Source: Roseomonas sp. (GTDB taxonomy: Bacteria > Pseudomonadota > Alphaproteobacteria > Acetobacterales > Acetobacteraceae). Taken from it: a stretch of 64,000 nt of DNA. The DNA is taken from positions 25,988 through 89,987 of the forward strand of contig JADCFX010000025.1 of the NCBI GenBank assembly GCA_020249285.1. Direction: 5' to 3'. The notes below the pieces were generated by a model. It was not told the DNA's origin. It saw only the letters and a program-made list of their open reading frames with translations, and did no database searches. Within the stretch, counting starts at the first letter, position 1. Every line of letters begins with the position of its first letter. Shown here piece after piece: positions 24,084-33,148 of the stretch. The translations under genes were made by a program, and so were the position numbers.

Positions 24084-26089
24084 GGCCATGGTTCGCGCAA
24101 AGCCTGGGCGATTTCCGCCGCCAAAGCCCGGCGGAGATCGCCGCGCGTCTCGCCTACGCACAGGCGGATCGTTTCGGCGCGCTTGAATTGAAGCAGCGCG
24201 ATTCTTGGGAACAAAGCGCTGCGCTTCTGCGGGACGCGCTGGCTGAGGGTGATTCCAACTGGCACATCTTCATGGAATGTGATTTGCTGCGCCTCGAAAA
24301 ACGCGCCGATGCTATTCTGCTGACGGACCGCGCGATTTTTGTCCTGGAATTCAAGATGGGCGCGCAGAAGCCGGACCTGGCTGATCTGCGCCAGACCGAT
24401 AATTACGCCATGGATTTGCATGATTTTCATGCCGGCAGCCGCGGCGTGCCGATCATCCCGGTATTGGTTGCCCCTGCCGCGCCGCAGCGTGATCTTGACC
24501 TGCCGCTATTCTGGCATGGCGTAGCACCAGTGATGGTCGCCAATGGCGCCATGCTGCGGGAGGTTGTGGCGCGCGTGCAGGCAGCCATCGCGTCGCCAGC
24601 GACGCCCATTGAAGCGGATGCCTGGGCGCGTTCCGCCTATCGCCCCGTACCAAGCGTGCTGGAAGCGGCGCGGCTTTTGTATCGGCGCAATGCGGTGCCC
24701 GATATCGGCGCCACACGCGCCGATGCGCATAACCTGACCCGCACCACCGATGCCATTGCGCGCGTGGTTGCGCGTGCCCAAGCGGAAGGCGGGCGCTATG
24801 TCGTTTTCGTCACTGGCATTCCCGGCGCGGGCAAAACGCTTTGCGGCCTTAATCTGGTATTTGGCGCGCTGCGGGAACTGGGAGCCGCCTTCCTTTCCGG
24901 CAATGTACCCTTGGTGACAGTGCTGCGCGAAGCCTTGGCGCGTGATGCAGCGCCGCAAGGGGGTGCCGCGTTTCAGGCCGCGGAACGCGCTGCGCGCACC
25001 GCGTTGCAGAATGTCCATCGCTTTCTGGAACATCATGTGGTGCATCCGCATGAAACGCCCGAAGCGCGCATCATTGTCTTTGACGAAGCGCAGCGCGCCT
25101 GGGATCAGGCGCAAGCGACACGCGATGGCCAACGCCGTAAAAGCCACCTGACCAAAAGCGAACCCGCGCATACGCTCGAAATCATGGCGCGGCATGATGG
25201 TTGGGCCGTGATTGTCGCGCTGATCGGCAATGGGCAGGAAATCAATACCGGTGAGGCAGGTCTTGCCGAATGGGGCCGCGTAATTGCGGCTTCATCTTCC
25301 TGGCGTGCGGTTGCGGCGCGGCGCAGCATCACGGCTGCTGATCCCGCGCAGCGCCTGGCTGAAGGCGCGCCGGCTTGGCTCAGCTTCGATGATGATCTGG
25401 ACTTGCAAACCCCCATTCGCAGCCTGCGTAGCAGCAGGGGTACGGAATGGGTGGATGCGGTCTTGCAAGGTGATGCGCCCGCCGCACACGCCATTGCGGA
25501 AGCGACGCCAGAGTTACCCTACTACGTCACGCGCGATCCAATCGCTTGGCGCGCTGCCCTGCGCGCCCGCAGCCGTGGCTTGCGCCGCGCTGGGTTGGTC
25601 GCTTCCGCCGGCGCGCGGCGCCTGCGCGCCGAAGGGCTTGGCGTGCAGGTGCCCGATATTGCCGATTGGTTCCTAAAACGCTGGCCGGATATCCGTTCTT
25701 CCGAAGCGCTTGAAACCTTCGCCACCGAATATGATTGCCAGGGTTTGGAATTGGATGTGGTGGGCCTCGCCTGGGGAGGCGATTTTTTGCGCCATGCCGG
25801 CCAATGGCGCGCGCGGCGCTTTGCCGGCCATCAATGGCAGGTCGTACGCGGCGCTGAGGAACAGCGCTACATCCTGAATACCTATCGCGTGCTGCTGACG
25901 CGCGCGCGGTATGAGACCATCATCTGGGTCCCGCCCGGTTCCGCCGCCGATGAGCCCTTCCACGACATCACGCGCCGGGCGGCCGAGATGGATGCGCTGG
26001 CTGATTTCCTGCTGGCCTCTGGCGCGCGGCCCCTTGAAGCTTTAATCAGAGAACCAGAACCCGCGCCTGATCTGGCGCAGCTTTTATGA
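24080..26089 (+). CDS. PD-(D/E)XK nuclease-like domain fused to a DUF2075 DNA/RNA helicase
   Basis: 669 residues. The N-terminal part (about 55-135) shows Asp77 in ADAILL, Glu90-Phe-Lys92 in VLEFKMG and Gln105-x3-Tyr109, which is the D...ExK...QxxxY pattern of RecB-type nucleases. From 235 on it is a DUF2075 P-loop helicase: Walker A GIPGAGKT at 246-253, Walker B IIVFDEAQRAW at 331-341, and the C-terminal RYILNTYRVLLTRARYETII motif of superfamily 1 helicases. It should cut and unwind nucleic acids. The ATG at 24080 overlaps the EamA stop, and the EEP-fold gene follows after seven bases. DUF2075 proteins are often linked with phage defence; no defence partner is next to it. Confidence 0.8.
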   Translation: MRPWFAQSLGDFRRQSPAEIAARLAYAQADRFGALELKQRDSWEQSAALLRDALAEGDSNWHIFMECDLLRLEKRADAILLTDRAIFVLEFKMGAQKPDLADLRQTDNYAMDLHDFHAGSRGVPIIPVLVAPAAPQRDLDLPLFWHGVAPVMVANGAMLREVVARVQAAIASPATPIEADAWARSAYRPVPSVLEAARLLYRRNAVPDIGATRADAHNLTRTTDAIARVVARAQAEGGRYVVFVTGIPGAGKTLCGLNLVFGALRELGAAFLSGNVPLVTVLREALARDAAPQGGAAFQAAERAARTALQNVHRFLEHHVVHPHETPEARIIVFDEAQRAWDQAQATRDGQRRKSHLTKSEPAHTLEIMARHDGWAVIVALIGNGQEINTGEAGLAEWGRVIAASSSWRAVAARRSITAADPAQRLAEGAPAWLSFDDDLDLQTPIRSLRSSRGTEWVDAVLQGDAPAAHAIAEATPELPYYVTRDPIAWRAALRARSRGLRRAGLVASAGARRLRAEGLGVQVPDIADWFLKRWPDIRSSEALETFATEYDCQGLELDVVGLAWGGDFLRHAGQWRARRFAGHQWQVVRGAEEQRYILNTYRVLLTRARYETIIWVPPGSAADEPFHDITRRAAEMDALADFLLASGARPLEALIREPEPAPDLAQLL

Positions 26090-26096
26090 GGCCACC

Positions 26097-26966
26097 ATGC
26101 GCGCGCTGATCCTTCTGGCCCTTATGTTTCTGGCGCTGCCTGCATGGGCGCAGGAAATCAAACTCGCTACCTGGAATATCGCCTGGCTCACCACCAAGCC
26201 CGCCGGCCATCCCGATCTGCCGCGTGAACTGACAACCCGGGCCGAGCAGGATTTCGTTCGTCTGCGCGCCTATGCTGAGCGGCTGGCGGCGGATGTGATT
26301 GCGTTGCAGGAAGTAGATGGGCCTTTGGCGGCGGCGCGGGTGTTTGATTCCACCGCCTATGATTTCCACTTCCCGGCGGAAAGTGATGTGCAGCGTGCCG
26401 GCTTTGCCTGGCGCAAGGGACTACAAGTGACGCGCAATCCGGACCTGATGGCGCTTGATCTTCGCCCAACCGCGCGCCGTTCCTTGCGGCGTGGCGCAGA
26501 TATCACCCTGCATGGTGCCAATGGTGCGCGGCTGCGGTTGCTTTCCATTCACCTGGATGGAGGATGCTCTCAGGGTTCTGTTCGCCAGCCCAATAACAAC
26601 GATTGCCAAAGCCTTGGCCAGCAGGCGCATATCCTGGCGGACTGGATCACCGAACGGCGCCGCGAAAACATACCCTTCGTGATCCTGGGCGATTTCAATC
26701 GGCGCTTTTCGCGCGATGATGAAATGCTTGCCATACTGAACGCCGCATCGCCGATGCGCCGCGCCACAGAGGGTTTTTCGAATCCCTGCTGGGCGCGTGA
26801 TGGGCAAGGACGCGCTTTTGTGGACCACATTCTGCTGGGGCTGCGCGCGGCAGATTGGCTCGTCAAGGATAGTTTTCGCGTTTTGTCCTATACGGAACGC
26901 GATCCCGCGCTGCGTGATGTGATCAGCGATCATTGCCCGATTTCGGTCCGGCTGCAGCTGCCCTGA
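26097..26966 (+). CDS. Secreted endonuclease/exonuclease/phosphatase (EEP) family protein
   Basis: 289 residues. MRALILLALMFLALPAWAQ is a Sec signal peptide. The mature part has the EEP catalytic elements: KLATWNIAWL, VIALQEVDG (metal-binding glutamate), ILGDFNRR (Asp-Asn) and ISDHCPISV (Asp-His). The fold cleaves phosphodiesters in DNA, lipids or phosphoproteins. Because it is exported, a role in degrading extracellular DNA or phosphate scavenging is plausible. It follows the helicase by seven bases with a gagg Shine-Dalgarno. Confidence 0.86.
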   Translation: MRALILLALMFLALPAWAQEIKLATWNIAWLTTKPAGHPDLPRELTTRAEQDFVRLRAYAERLAADVIALQEVDGPLAAARVFDSTAYDFHFPAESDVQRAGFAWRKGLQVTRNPDLMALDLRPTARRSLRRGADITLHGANGARLRLLSIHLDGGCSQGSVRQPNNNDCQSLGQQAHILADWITERRRENIPFVILGDFNRRFSRDDEMLAILNAASPMRRATEGFSNPCWARDGQGRAFVDHILLGLRAADWLVKDSFRVLSYTERDPALRDVISDHCPISVRLQLP

Positions 26967-27010
26967 GATCACCTATGGGCGGGGGGCAGAGCCCGTGCCA
27001 TGCTCCGCCC

Positions 27011-28246
27011 ATGTCGCTTTTTACCCGCATCACCCTGCCGCTGGCGGCGATCAATTTCATCAATCAGGCCAATCGTTCCCTGGTTGCGGTGATCGGGCCC
27101 TTGCTCGCGCTTGAATTCGGCCTGACGGCGGCAGAGCTTGGCTTGCTCGCGGCTTGTTTCTTCGCAAGCTACGCCATGGCGCAATTGCCGATCGGGCTTG
27201 CGCTTGATTTGAAAGGCCCTCGGCGCGTGCAGGCGACCTTGGCCCTGATTGCCGCAACAGGCTTCGTCATCAGCGCCTTGTCAGACGATGTGCTGACGCT
27301 CGCCGTCGGGCGTTGTGTTGCCGGTGTTGGTGTAGCCGCCGGCCTGATGGCCATGCTGAAGGCAAATACGCAATGGTATCCGAAAGAACGCGTTGCGGCG
27401 GTAACTGGGGCCGGTCTTTTCTTCGCGTCTATGGGGGGCCTTGCTGCCACCATGCCGGTGCAATGGGCGCTGCCCTTCATTGGCTGGCGCGGCGTTTTCG
27501 CGGTGCTGGCAATGCTTGCGGTTATGGTATCGGCCTGGATCTGGTTTTCCGTGCCTAATGCGCCGCCCGGTGTCGCACCCGCGGCGCGGCGCAGCCTGCG
27601 CCAGGAAATCGGCGAATATGGCCGCATTTTCAAAGATCCGGTTTTTCTGCGCCTGGTGCCGACTGTTGGTATGCTCTCCACGCTCAATTTCACCTTTCAG
27701 GGGCTTTGGGCTGGGCCGTGGTTGCGCGATGTGGGCGGCTTGGATGATGGCGTGCGCGCCGCGGCCTTGCTGATCTATGCGCTTGGCATGATGTTCGGCA
27801 GTCTGTTTACGGGGCAGGCCGCATCCTTCGCGCAAGCGCGCGGCTTCTCGCCCATGTTGATGCCCTATATCGGCGTCGCTGGCTGCCTTTTTGCGCAGGC
27901 CATGCTGATGCTGGGGCCCACGAATTTCTGGATCATGGCCTTGCTGTGGTTCTTCTTTTCCTTCTCGGGTTCCGTTGGCCCCGCAGGTTATGCGGCGATT
28001 GCGCAGGGCTTCCCGCCGGCTTTGGCGGGGCGCGTTGCCACCGCCATCAATTTCCTGATGCTTTGCGTGGTTTTCGTCTTCCAGACAGGGATCGGTGCTA
28101 TTCTTGATCTCTGGCCACGTACCGCAAGCGGCGGCTGGGCGCCTCAGGGTTATGTGTGGGCGCTTGGCATGACCTTCTCCGTCCAATTGGCAGCAGCGCT
28201 TTGGATTTTCATGCCCTGGTGGCAAGCACGAAAGGAACCCGCGTGA
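27011..28246 (+). CDS. Major facilitator superfamily (MFS) transporter
   Basis: 411 residues, about twelve membrane helices. INFINQANRSLVAVIGPLLA, GLALDLKGPRRV (the loop 2-3 motif) and AGVGVAAGLMAMLKANTQWY support an MFS-1 organic solute permease. The start is uncertain: ATG 27011 has no good Shine-Dalgarno, and the frame is open upstream into the EEP gene. The stop shares a base with the PPK2 start. The substrate is not indicated. Confidence 0.82.
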   Translation: MSLFTRITLPLAAINFINQANRSLVAVIGPLLALEFGLTAAELGLLAACFFASYAMAQLPIGLALDLKGPRRVQATLALIAATGFVISALSDDVLTLAVGRCVAGVGVAAGLMAMLKANTQWYPKERVAAVTGAGLFFASMGGLAATMPVQWALPFIGWRGVFAVLAMLAVMVSAWIWFSVPNAPPGVAPAARRSLRQEIGEYGRIFKDPVFLRLVPTVGMLSTLNFTFQGLWAGPWLRDVGGLDDGVRAAALLIYALGMMFGSLFTGQAASFAQARGFSPMLMPYIGVAGCLFAQAMLMLGPTNFWIMALLWFFFSFSGSVGPAGYAAIAQGFPPALAGRVATAINFLMLCVVFVFQTGIGAILDLWPRTASGGWAPQGYVWALGMTFSVQLAAALWIFMPWWQARKEPA

Positions 28247-29124
28247 TGGAAAAGCGAGTGACGAAAATCCTGGATCGCTATCGGGTGACCAAGGGGCGCG
28301 GCTTTCGCCTGAAGGATTATGACCCGGGCGATACCGCCGCGCTCGAGATGGAAAAAACGGCGGCCGAGGCGCTGCTGCAACAGGGTGTCGTGCGGCTGGC
28401 GGAGATGCAGGACAAGCTCTATGCGCAGGATCGCTGGTCGGTCTTATGCATCTTCCAGGCGATGGATGCCGCAGGGAAAGATGGCGCGATCAGGCATGTG
28501 TTTTCAGGCGTCAATCCGCAGGGCTGCCAGGTGCATTCCTTCAAGGCGCCGGGGGCGATAGAATTGGACCATGATTTCCTCTGGCGCCATTCCATTGCGT
28601 TGCCAGAACGCGGGCGCATCGGGATCCATAACCGTTCCTGGTATGAAGAAGCCTTGGTGCTGCGCGTACATCCTGAATTGCTTGCAAGACAGAAACTGCC
28701 GCCTTCGCTGATAGGCAAAAAGATTTGGGATGAAAGGCTGGAAGATATCGCGGCCTATGAACGCTATCTGGCGCGGCAGGGCACGGTGGTACTGAAATTC
28801 TTCCTGAATGTCAGCCAAGATGAACAAAAAAAGCGCTTCCTTTCCCGAATTGAGGAGCCCGAGAAGAATTGGAAATTCTCACCCAATGATGTCGCGGAAC
28901 GCGCCCATTGGGATGATTACATGAAGGCCTATCAGGCCGCGATCAGCGCCACCGCCGCGCCTCATGCGCCCTGGTTCGTGGTGCCGGCAGATGCGAAATG
29001 GTTCACGCGCCTGGTGGTGGTGGCCGTCATTATCGAAGCGCTTGAAAAGCTTGATCTGCATTACCCCGCGGTCACCAAGGAGCAGCGGACTGCCCTTGCG
29101 GTGGCCAAGAAAAGCCTGGGGTGA
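28246..29124 (+). CDS. Polyphosphate kinase 2 family protein
   Basis: 292 residues. FQAMDAAGKDGAIRHVFSG is the Walker A loop, RIGIHNRSWYEEALVLRVHP the Walker B-type region and EKNWKFSPNDVAERAHWDDY the lid. PPK2 enzymes phosphorylate nucleoside mono- or diphosphates using polyphosphate. Phe is replaced by His in GRIGIHNRS compared with the common GRIGIFNRS. Start ATG overlaps the MFS stop. Specificity (AMP, ADP or GDP class) cannot be decided here. Confidence 0.92.
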   Translation: MEKRVTKILDRYRVTKGRGFRLKDYDPGDTAALEMEKTAAEALLQQGVVRLAEMQDKLYAQDRWSVLCIFQAMDAAGKDGAIRHVFSGVNPQGCQVHSFKAPGAIELDHDFLWRHSIALPERGRIGIHNRSWYEEALVLRVHPELLARQKLPPSLIGKKIWDERLEDIAAYERYLARQGTVVLKFFLNVSQDEQKKRFLSRIEEPEKNWKFSPNDVAERAHWDDYMKAYQAAISATAAPHAPWFVVPADAKWFTRLVVVAVIIEALEKLDLHYPAVTKEQRTALAVAKKSLG

Positions 29125-29143
29125 GGGGGGTTAATCCCCCACC
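29120..29143. terminator. Possible shared hairpin between convergent genes
   Basis: GGTGAGGGGGG and CCCCCACC pair around TTAAT, with one bulged A, covering both stop codons of the PPK2 and AhpD-like genes. The stem is strong but there is no T-run on either side, so it may be a barrier for both transcripts or only a chance GC repeat. Confidence 0.3.
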
Positions 29144-29475
29144 GCATCCAGCACATGCAGCGCATAGGTATAGGCCGCACCGGCATTAAGCGCGATGGCG
29201 ACGCCAAGCGCTTCAGCGATTTCCTCCTTGGTGGCGCCGGCGGCCTTGGCCTTGCGCGCATGGGCATCAATGCAGCCATCGCATTTTGTGGTGATGGCAA
29301 CGGCAAGGGCGATGAATTCGCGCGTCTTCGCATCCAAATGCTTGGTTTGCGCGGCGCCATTTGAAAGTGCCACAAAACCCTTCACGATATCGGGATGCAA
29401 TTGCCCCAATTCCTTGCCACGCGCCTTTAGCCCAGCGCTATACTTTGCCCAATCCTTGACTTCAGTCTGGCTCAT
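29131..29475 (-). CDS. AhpD-like carboxymuconolactone decarboxylase-family protein
   Basis: 114 residues. TTKCDGCIDAHARKAKAAGA holds the CxxC redox pair and the following histidine of AhpD-type proteins, and ATKEEIAEALGVAIALNAG the helix after it. It probably acts as a peroxidase or disulfide reductase. It lies seven bases from the TTC38-like gene on the same strand, so the two are probably co-transcribed. Start at 29475 is MSQTEVKDWAKYS. Confidence 0.88.
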   Translation of the reverse strand: MSQTEVKDWAKYSAGLKARGKELGQLHPDIVKGFVALSNGAAQTKHLDAKTREFIALAVAITTKCDGCIDAHARKAKAAGATKEEIAEALGVAIALNAGAAYTYALHVLDAVGD

Positions 29476-29482
29476 TATCCTT

Positions 29483-30832
29483 TCAATGCATTACGGCGGC
29501 GGCGGCGCTGGCATAACCCACGCGACGTTCCGGCGGCACGGGATGGCGCCCGGCCACGCGTTCCAGCAATAACCGCGCATCGGCCAACATAACGGCCTTG
29601 ATCGCCGCATCCAGAAAAAGCTGTTCCAGCACATCCTGCTGCGCATGGCTGCCACCCATGCGATGCATCACACCAATGGCAGGGCGCATCACGGTAACGG
29701 CGCGGGCATGATCACCGCGCCCATGCGCCAGCACAGCCTCACATACCGGCAGCGCCGCATCACGCAGAATGGGCGCGAGCGTGCCGCCAGCAGCGATGGC
29801 ATCACGTATTCCATCCAATAGCCGCGCCGCCGCCTGGAAGCGCCCGGCGGCAACCAGCGCCATCATCCAATGCGGCAGGGTGAAGGCAGAAAGGCAATCG
29901 CCAATCCGCGCTTCCGCCTTATCTGCCAATTCTTCCCAGCGCGCACCCACATTCACGCCCTGGCGTTGCAAGCGAAACAGCATGGAAGCGGCGTTCTGCA
30001 CATCAATGTAAAGATCAGGGGCGGCTTCGGTCAGCGGGCTTTGCAGATTGCGGAAACCCTTGTCGTAAAGCGCCAGCACGTCTTCGGCTTCCGCCCGTTC
30101 CAGATGATACATCGCGCGGTGCCAGAACAAATGATGCGCCAGGTTGGAAGCGCCTTCCCAGTTCTTCTCAAGGCCTGAAAGCCACGCAATGCCTTCACCA
30201 CGCCGGCCTTGCATTTCCATCACATGCGCCACCGCATGCGCGGCCCATAAATCGCCCGGGTCAAGATCAATCGCGGCACGCCCGCTTTCCTCCGCCACCT
30301 GGTAATTGCCGCATTCCTCATGCGCGAAACAGCGACAGGCCAGAATGCTGCCATAGGCAGGCAGCGCTGCTGTCCAGCGCGGATAAACACCATCCACGAC
30401 GCGCTGCATGGTGCCGGCGCGGCCCAACCAAAAGGCGTTGAAGTGATGCAAACGAAACGCCAGAATATCATGCGGGTGGTCGCGCAAAATCGCCTCCCAC
30501 CCCGCCAGCGCCTGGTCCAAATCCCCCGCTGCCCAGGCGGTGACGGCGGCGGCATGCGCCGCTTCGCGTGCGCTGGCCTTGGCGGCAAGGCGCGTGGCGG
30601 TTGCGGCCGCTTCGCGCGCGGCGGGCAGCAGCGCGGCCTTATAGCCAAGCAAGGTGAGCGCTGATTGCAGCACCCGCGCCATCGGCATGTCACCATCCGC
30701 TTCCAGCAGCGCCTTCATCCGCGCGGGTGTATCGGCGCGATATTTCAGATAGCCCGTCACCACATGATCATAAGCGCGCGTTGCGGCATCCGACGCGCTG
30801 GTGATGGCAAGGCCGTGCTGATCCTGGGGCAT
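29483..30832 (-). CDS. TTC38-like tetratricopeptide repeat protein
   Basis: 449 residues of helical TPR-like repeats. LHHFNAFWLGRAGTMQRVVD, WAAHAVAHVMEMQGRRGEGI and WHRAMYHLERAEAEDVLALY are characteristic of the TTC38 family found in bacteria and animals; no enzyme activity is assigned. No signal peptide. The ATG at 30832 has ggag eight bases upstream; the longer in-frame form from 30994 crosses into the divergent RidA gene and is unlikely. Followed by an AhpD-like gene. Confidence 0.83.
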   Translation of the reverse strand: MPQDQHGLAITSASDAATRAYDHVVTGYLKYRADTPARMKALLEADGDMPMARVLQSALTLLGYKAALLPAAREAAATATRLAAKASAREAAHAAAVTAWAAGDLDQALAGWEAILRDHPHDILAFRLHHFNAFWLGRAGTMQRVVDGVYPRWTAALPAYGSILACRCFAHEECGNYQVAEESGRAAIDLDPGDLWAAHAVAHVMEMQGRRGEGIAWLSGLEKNWEGASNLAHHLFWHRAMYHLERAEAEDVLALYDKGFRNLQSPLTEAAPDLYIDVQNAASMLFRLQRQGVNVGARWEELADKAEARIGDCLSAFTLPHWMMALVAAGRFQAAARLLDGIRDAIAAGGTLAPILRDAALPVCEAVLAHGRGDHARAVTVMRPAIGVMHRMGGSHAQQDVLEQLFLDAAIKAVMLADARLLLERVAGRHPVPPERRVGYASAAAAVMH

Positions 30833-30869
30833 GGGGAAACTCCAACATTCACGCCTAAAGCTTGCCAGC

Positions 30870-30879
30870 CTTGGCCAAG
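30870..30879. promoter_or_regulatory. Perfect palindrome in the TTC38/RidA divergent gap
   Basis: CTTGGCCAAG is a 10-base perfect palindrome centred in the 85-base gap between the divergent genes starting at 30832 (minus) and 30918 (plus). Its position would suit a shared operator. A ten-base palindrome in a GC-rich genome can arise by chance. Confidence 0.2.
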
Positions 30880-30917
30880 CCGTGTCGAGTATGAGTACCA
30901 ACATGACGGAGCGATAA

Positions 30918-31385
30918 ATGTCCGAGGATACCCCCGAAGCCCGCCTGGCCGCACTTGGCCTGGTGTTGCCGCCGGCGCCGAAGCCGCTTGGCACCTATGT
31001 GCCTTTCCGGCGCGATGGGAACATCATCTATCTGTCAGGCCAGGGGCCGCGCGATGCGGAAGGCAAACCGATCAGCGGCAAGGTGCCAACCGAAGTCAGC
31101 ATTGATGAAGCCTATCAGCTCGCGCGTCGGGTTGGGCTTTCCTTGCTTTCAGTTGCGGCTTCCGCTGCCGGAGGGCTTTCGCGGCTGCGTGCGCTGAAGG
31201 TGCTCGGCATGGTCAATGCGGTGCCGGAATTTCGCGAACATCCGCGCATCATCAATGGCTGTTCAGATCTTTTCGTCGCCGTACTGGGTGATAATGGCCA
31301 GCATGCGCGCTCCGCCGTTGGCTTTGGCAGCCTACCCGCTCAAATCCCGGTGGAGATCGAAGCGATTTTCCGCGTGCTGGATTAA
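30918..31385 (+). CDS. RidA/YjgF family protein (long form), second copy
   Basis: 155 residues, the same length as the copy at 21520 and clearly related: RLAALGLVLPPAPKPLGTYV, IIYLSGQGPRDAEGKP, ALKVLGMVNAVPEFREHPRI and NGCSDLFVAVLGDNGQHARS. It should share the enamine/imine deaminase fold. The putative catalytic arginine is kept in QHARSAVGFGSLPA. Start ATG follows cggagcg. Convergent with dut. Confidence 0.88.
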   Translation: MSEDTPEARLAALGLVLPPAPKPLGTYVPFRRDGNIIYLSGQGPRDAEGKPISGKVPTEVSIDEAYQLARRVGLSLLSVAASAAGGLSRLRALKVLGMVNAVPEFREHPRIINGCSDLFVAVLGDNGQHARSAVGFGSLPAQIPVEIEAIFRVLD

Positions 31386-31391
31386 GCGGGT

Positions 31392-31844
31392 TCAGGCCTT
31401 CGTCCCGGTGCTGCCGAAACCGCCCGCCCCGCGCGCGGAATCCGGCAGCGCCGCCACTTCGCGCCAAACGCCGCGCGTCACCGGCGCCAGTACGGCTTGG
31501 GCAATGCGCATGCCGCGTTCCACGGTGAAGGGCTCATTGCCAGCATTCATCAGGATCACGCCCAATTCGCCGCGATAATCCTCATCTATCGTGCCGGGGC
31601 TATTGGGCAGCGTAATGCCGTTTTTCAGCGCCAAACCTGACCTGGGCCGCACCTGAATTTCATACCCCGCCGGGATCGCCATTTTGAGGCCGGTTGGGAT
31701 CAAGGCGCGACCGCCCGGCGGGATCACCACCGGCGCGCTGATCGCCGCCAGCAAATCCATCCCCGCGGCACCTTCGGTCGCATAGCTTGGCAGCGGCAAA
31801 TCCGCGCCATGGGGCAGGCGTATCACAGCAATTTCCGGGGTCAT
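31392..31844 (-). CDS. dut: dUTP diphosphatase
   Basis: 150 residues with all five trimeric dUTPase motifs: [48 protein letters not shown] and the C-terminal GAGGFGSTG that closes over the active site. It cleaves dUTP to dUMP, keeping uracil out of DNA and feeding dTMP synthesis. The ATG overlaps the coaBC stop, which is a conserved bacterial gene order. Confidence 0.96.
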   Translation of the reverse strand: MTPEIAVIRLPHGADLPLPSYATEGAAGMDLLAAISAPVVIPPGGRALIPTGLKMAIPAGYEIQVRPRSGLALKNGITLPNSPGTIDEDYRGELGVILMNAGNEPFTVERGMRIAQAVLAPVTRGVWREVAALPDSARGAGGFGSTGTKA

Positions 31845-33031
31845 GCCAAAGCCTCTGCAATGCGCGCGGCAAGCTTCGCCGCGACGTCTTCCTTCTTCAT
31901 GCGTGGCCAGGCTTCCGTACCCTTCGGCGTGATCAGCAACACGGTATTCTCCGCGCCCCCCATCACATCGCCGGAGACATCATTCGCCACAATCCAATCG
32001 CAGCCCTTTTTCTTACGCTTGGCCCGCGCATGTTCTTCCAGCTTCTCGGTCTCTGCCGCGAAACCCACCACCAGCTTGGGTCGGCGCGGTCCGGCGGCGG
32101 AAAGTGTCGCCAGAATATCGGGGTTGAGCGCGAGTGCGATGGGCGGCGGCACTTCGCCTGCGATCTTTTTCATTTTCTGATCTGCGGCTGCGGCACTTCG
32201 CCAATCCGCAACGGCCGCCGCGCAAATCGCGACATCGGCAGGCAGCGCCGCTTCGCACGCCGCCAGCATATCGCGCGCGGATTCCACGCGCCGCATGGTG
32301 ACACCTTTCGGGTCCGGCTGCGCCACGGGGCCAGAGACCAAAGTCACCCGCGCGCCAAGTGCGGCGAGCGCTGCGGCGATGGCGTGGCCCTGCTTGCCGC
32401 TGCTGCGATTGGCGATGTAGCGCACCGGATCAATGGGTTCATGCGTAGGCCCGCTGGTCACCAGCACATGGCGGCCCTTCAAGGGCTGCGCCGCCGGGGC
32501 CAATGCAGCCGCGACTTCATCCAAAAGCGCCGTCGGTTCAATCAACCGGCCCGGGCCTGATTCCGGTTCCGCCATGGCGCCCACTTCCGGCCCGGCTATG
32601 CGAATGCCTCGTGCGCGGAGTGTTGCGATATTCGCTTGTGTCGCCGCATTTTCCCACATGGCGGGGTTCATCGCCGGTGCCACCATGATCGGTGCGCGGG
32701 TCGCTAGCAGCACGCAGGTCGCCAGATCATCCGCCAAGCCATGCGTGATTTTCGCAAGCAAATCAGCGGAGGCCGGCGCTACCAGGACCAGATCGGGCAG
32801 GCGCGCCAGGCGAATATGGCCGATCTCGGCCTCGGCGGCCCAAAGATCATCATGCACCGCCTGGCCGGTAATGGCGGCCAGCGCTTCCTTGGTGACAAAC
32901 CGCGCCCCGCCCGCGGTCAGGATGGCGGTGACACTCGCCCCCGCCTTGCGCGCAAGCCGCGTGAATTCCAGCACCTTATAGGCAGCGACGGAGCCCGAGA
33001 CGATCAGCAGGATTTTGCGACCAGACAGCAT
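31841..33031 (-). CDS. coaBC: Bifunctional phosphopantothenoylcysteine decarboxylase/phosphopantothenate-cysteine ligase
   Basis: 396 residues, the usual length. The N-terminal CoaC flavoprotein part has [20 protein letters not shown] and [19 protein letters not shown], with the PxMNxxMW substrate clamp. The CoaB part from about 185 has [36 protein letters not shown] and [20 protein letters not shown]. The enzyme makes 4'-phosphopantetheine in coenzyme A synthesis. It overlaps dut by ATGA. Confidence 0.97.
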   Translation of the reverse strand: MLSGRKILLIVSGSVAAYKVLEFTRLARKAGASVTAILTAGGARFVTKEALAAITGQAVHDDLWAAEAEIGHIRLARLPDLVLVAPASADLLAKITHGLADDLATCVLLATRAPIMVAPAMNPAMWENAATQANIATLRARGIRIAGPEVGAMAEPESGPGRLIEPTALLDEVAAALAPAAQPLKGRHVLVTSGPTHEPIDPVRYIANRSSGKQGHAIAAALAALGARVTLVSGPVAQPDPKGVTMRRVESARDMLAACEAALPADVAICAAAVADWRSAAAADQKMKKIAGEVPPPIALALNPDILATLSAAGPRRPKLVVGFAAETEKLEEHARAKRKKKGCDWIVANDVSGDVMGGAENTVLLITPKGTEAWPRMKKEDVAAKLAARIAEALA

Positions 33032-33148
33032 GGGGCCAAGCCTAACCCAGAAGCCGCATGAATGAAATCAGCCACCCCCTGGCGCGCGCCCCTGGTTCGG
33101 GCATCATGGGCCAAGGCCGCCCGATCAGCGCGGCAAGGGGGAAACTCA

